A DNA stretch of 12,027 nt, from assembly GCA_030039695.1 (NCBI GenBank), contig JASHVB010000546.1, positions 1 to 12,027 of the forward strand, read 5' to 3'. Below, in pieces: positions 11,768 through 12,027 of the stretch (positions are counted from its first letter, which is position 1; each line of letters starts with the position of its first letter). The position numbers and the translations under genes were made by a program. Source of the DNA: Acetobacteraceae bacterium. Lineage in GTDB: Bacteria > Pseudomonadota > Alphaproteobacteria > Acetobacterales > Acetobacteraceae. The notes beneath the pieces were generated by a model, which had not been told where the DNA came from, ran no database searches, and saw only the letters and a program-made list of their open reading frames with translations.

Positions 11768-12027
11768 TCAGGCATTCAGCAGAGAGCGATCCCGTACCGT
11801 CGTGTCCTGCCCCACCACCGGATCCGCGATCGCGGCTTCCAGGCTGTTCGCGCCCTTCCATTCTTCGGGCGGACGCACCTTGCCGTCGGAGCCGATCTGG
11901 TCGATGCCCCAATAGATCTCCAGGTTGTGCCCGTCGGGGTCCTGAAATTCCACGGCAAGCTGCACGCCGGCGCGGCGGCGGCCCTCGAAATGGATCTTCA
12001 CGTCATGGTTGCGGAGGTGGTCGCGCA
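11768..12027 (-). CDS. VOC (glyoxalase/dioxygenase-fold) family protein, C-terminal part
   Basis: The frame runs off the right edge, leaving the last ~85 residues and the stop at 11768-11770. LAVEFQDPDGHNLEIYWGID is the C-terminal metal-site motif of the vicinal-oxygen-chelate fold, with Glu in HNLEIYW as the last metal ligand. It is followed by a long tail (PPEEWKGANSLEAAIADPVV...). Members include glyoxalases, extradiol dioxygenases and fosfomycin-resistance enzymes. The DPDGHNLEIYW form suits an extradiol-dioxygenase or glyoxalase relative, but the N-terminal half needed to decide is outside the window. It is followed after 9 bases by the J-domain gene. Confidence 0.85.
   Translation of the reverse strand, partial: RDHLRNHDVKIHFEGRRRAGVQLAVEFQDPDGHNLEIYWGIDQIGSDGKVRPPEEWKGANSLEAAIADPVVGQDTTVRDRSLLNA

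Noticed and set aside
1..12027. CRISPR array
   Set aside because: I saw no series of regularly spaced direct repeats anywhere in the window.

Overview
The window is high-GC DNA, most likely from an alphaproteobacterium. The pointers are an RpoH of the alphaproteobacterial type, a GTTC-N7-GTTC LexA box and strongly GC-biased third codon positions. Acetobacteraceae/Rhodospirillales is my best guess, but that is an inference. It splits into two very different parts joined at a partial tRNA gene.

Left part (1-2979) is the end of a mobile or degenerate island. It holds the 3' end of a DDE transposase, remnants of a translationally coupled pair of small membrane/secreted proteins, a lower-GC HEPN-like gene with a probable 1-base frameshift, and a 78-aa gene under a LexA-type SOS box. 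It also holds a DUF4279 gene overlapping the end of a frameshifted polymorphic-toxin-like C-terminus. The part ends in the 3' portion of a tRNA-Thr(GGT) gene (2925-2979) that lacks its 5' half. This is the footprint expected of a tRNA-targeted integration (attR-like). The intact tRNA, and possibly the integrase, should lie to the left of the window.

Right part (2980-12027) looks like chromosome. rpoH (minus strand) ends 6 bases from the tRNA remnant. It has a near-consensus sigma-32 promoter about 140 bases upstream and an 8-base anti-Shine-Dalgarno element in its leader, suggesting autoregulation and temperature-sensitive translation. Upstream lies a divergent catabolic cluster. On the minus strand it runs amidohydrolase, crotonase-fold C-C hydrolase resembling 6-oxocamphor hydrolase, SDR, a small unassigned ORF, and a luciferase-like flavin monooxygenase. 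On the plus strand it runs YfcG/Nu-like GST, dienelactone hydrolase, and a DUF6295 protein. The set fits oxidation of an alicyclic or terpenoid alcohol/ketone followed by hydrolytic C-C cleavage of a diketone. The substrate cannot be read from sequence.

The right edge carries a minus-strand housekeeping group: the C-terminus of a VOC protein, a TerB/DjlA-like J-domain protein, and an AmpD/AmiD-type amidase that overlaps the J-domain gene by 4 bases. No CRISPR array, rRNA or complete tRNA was found.
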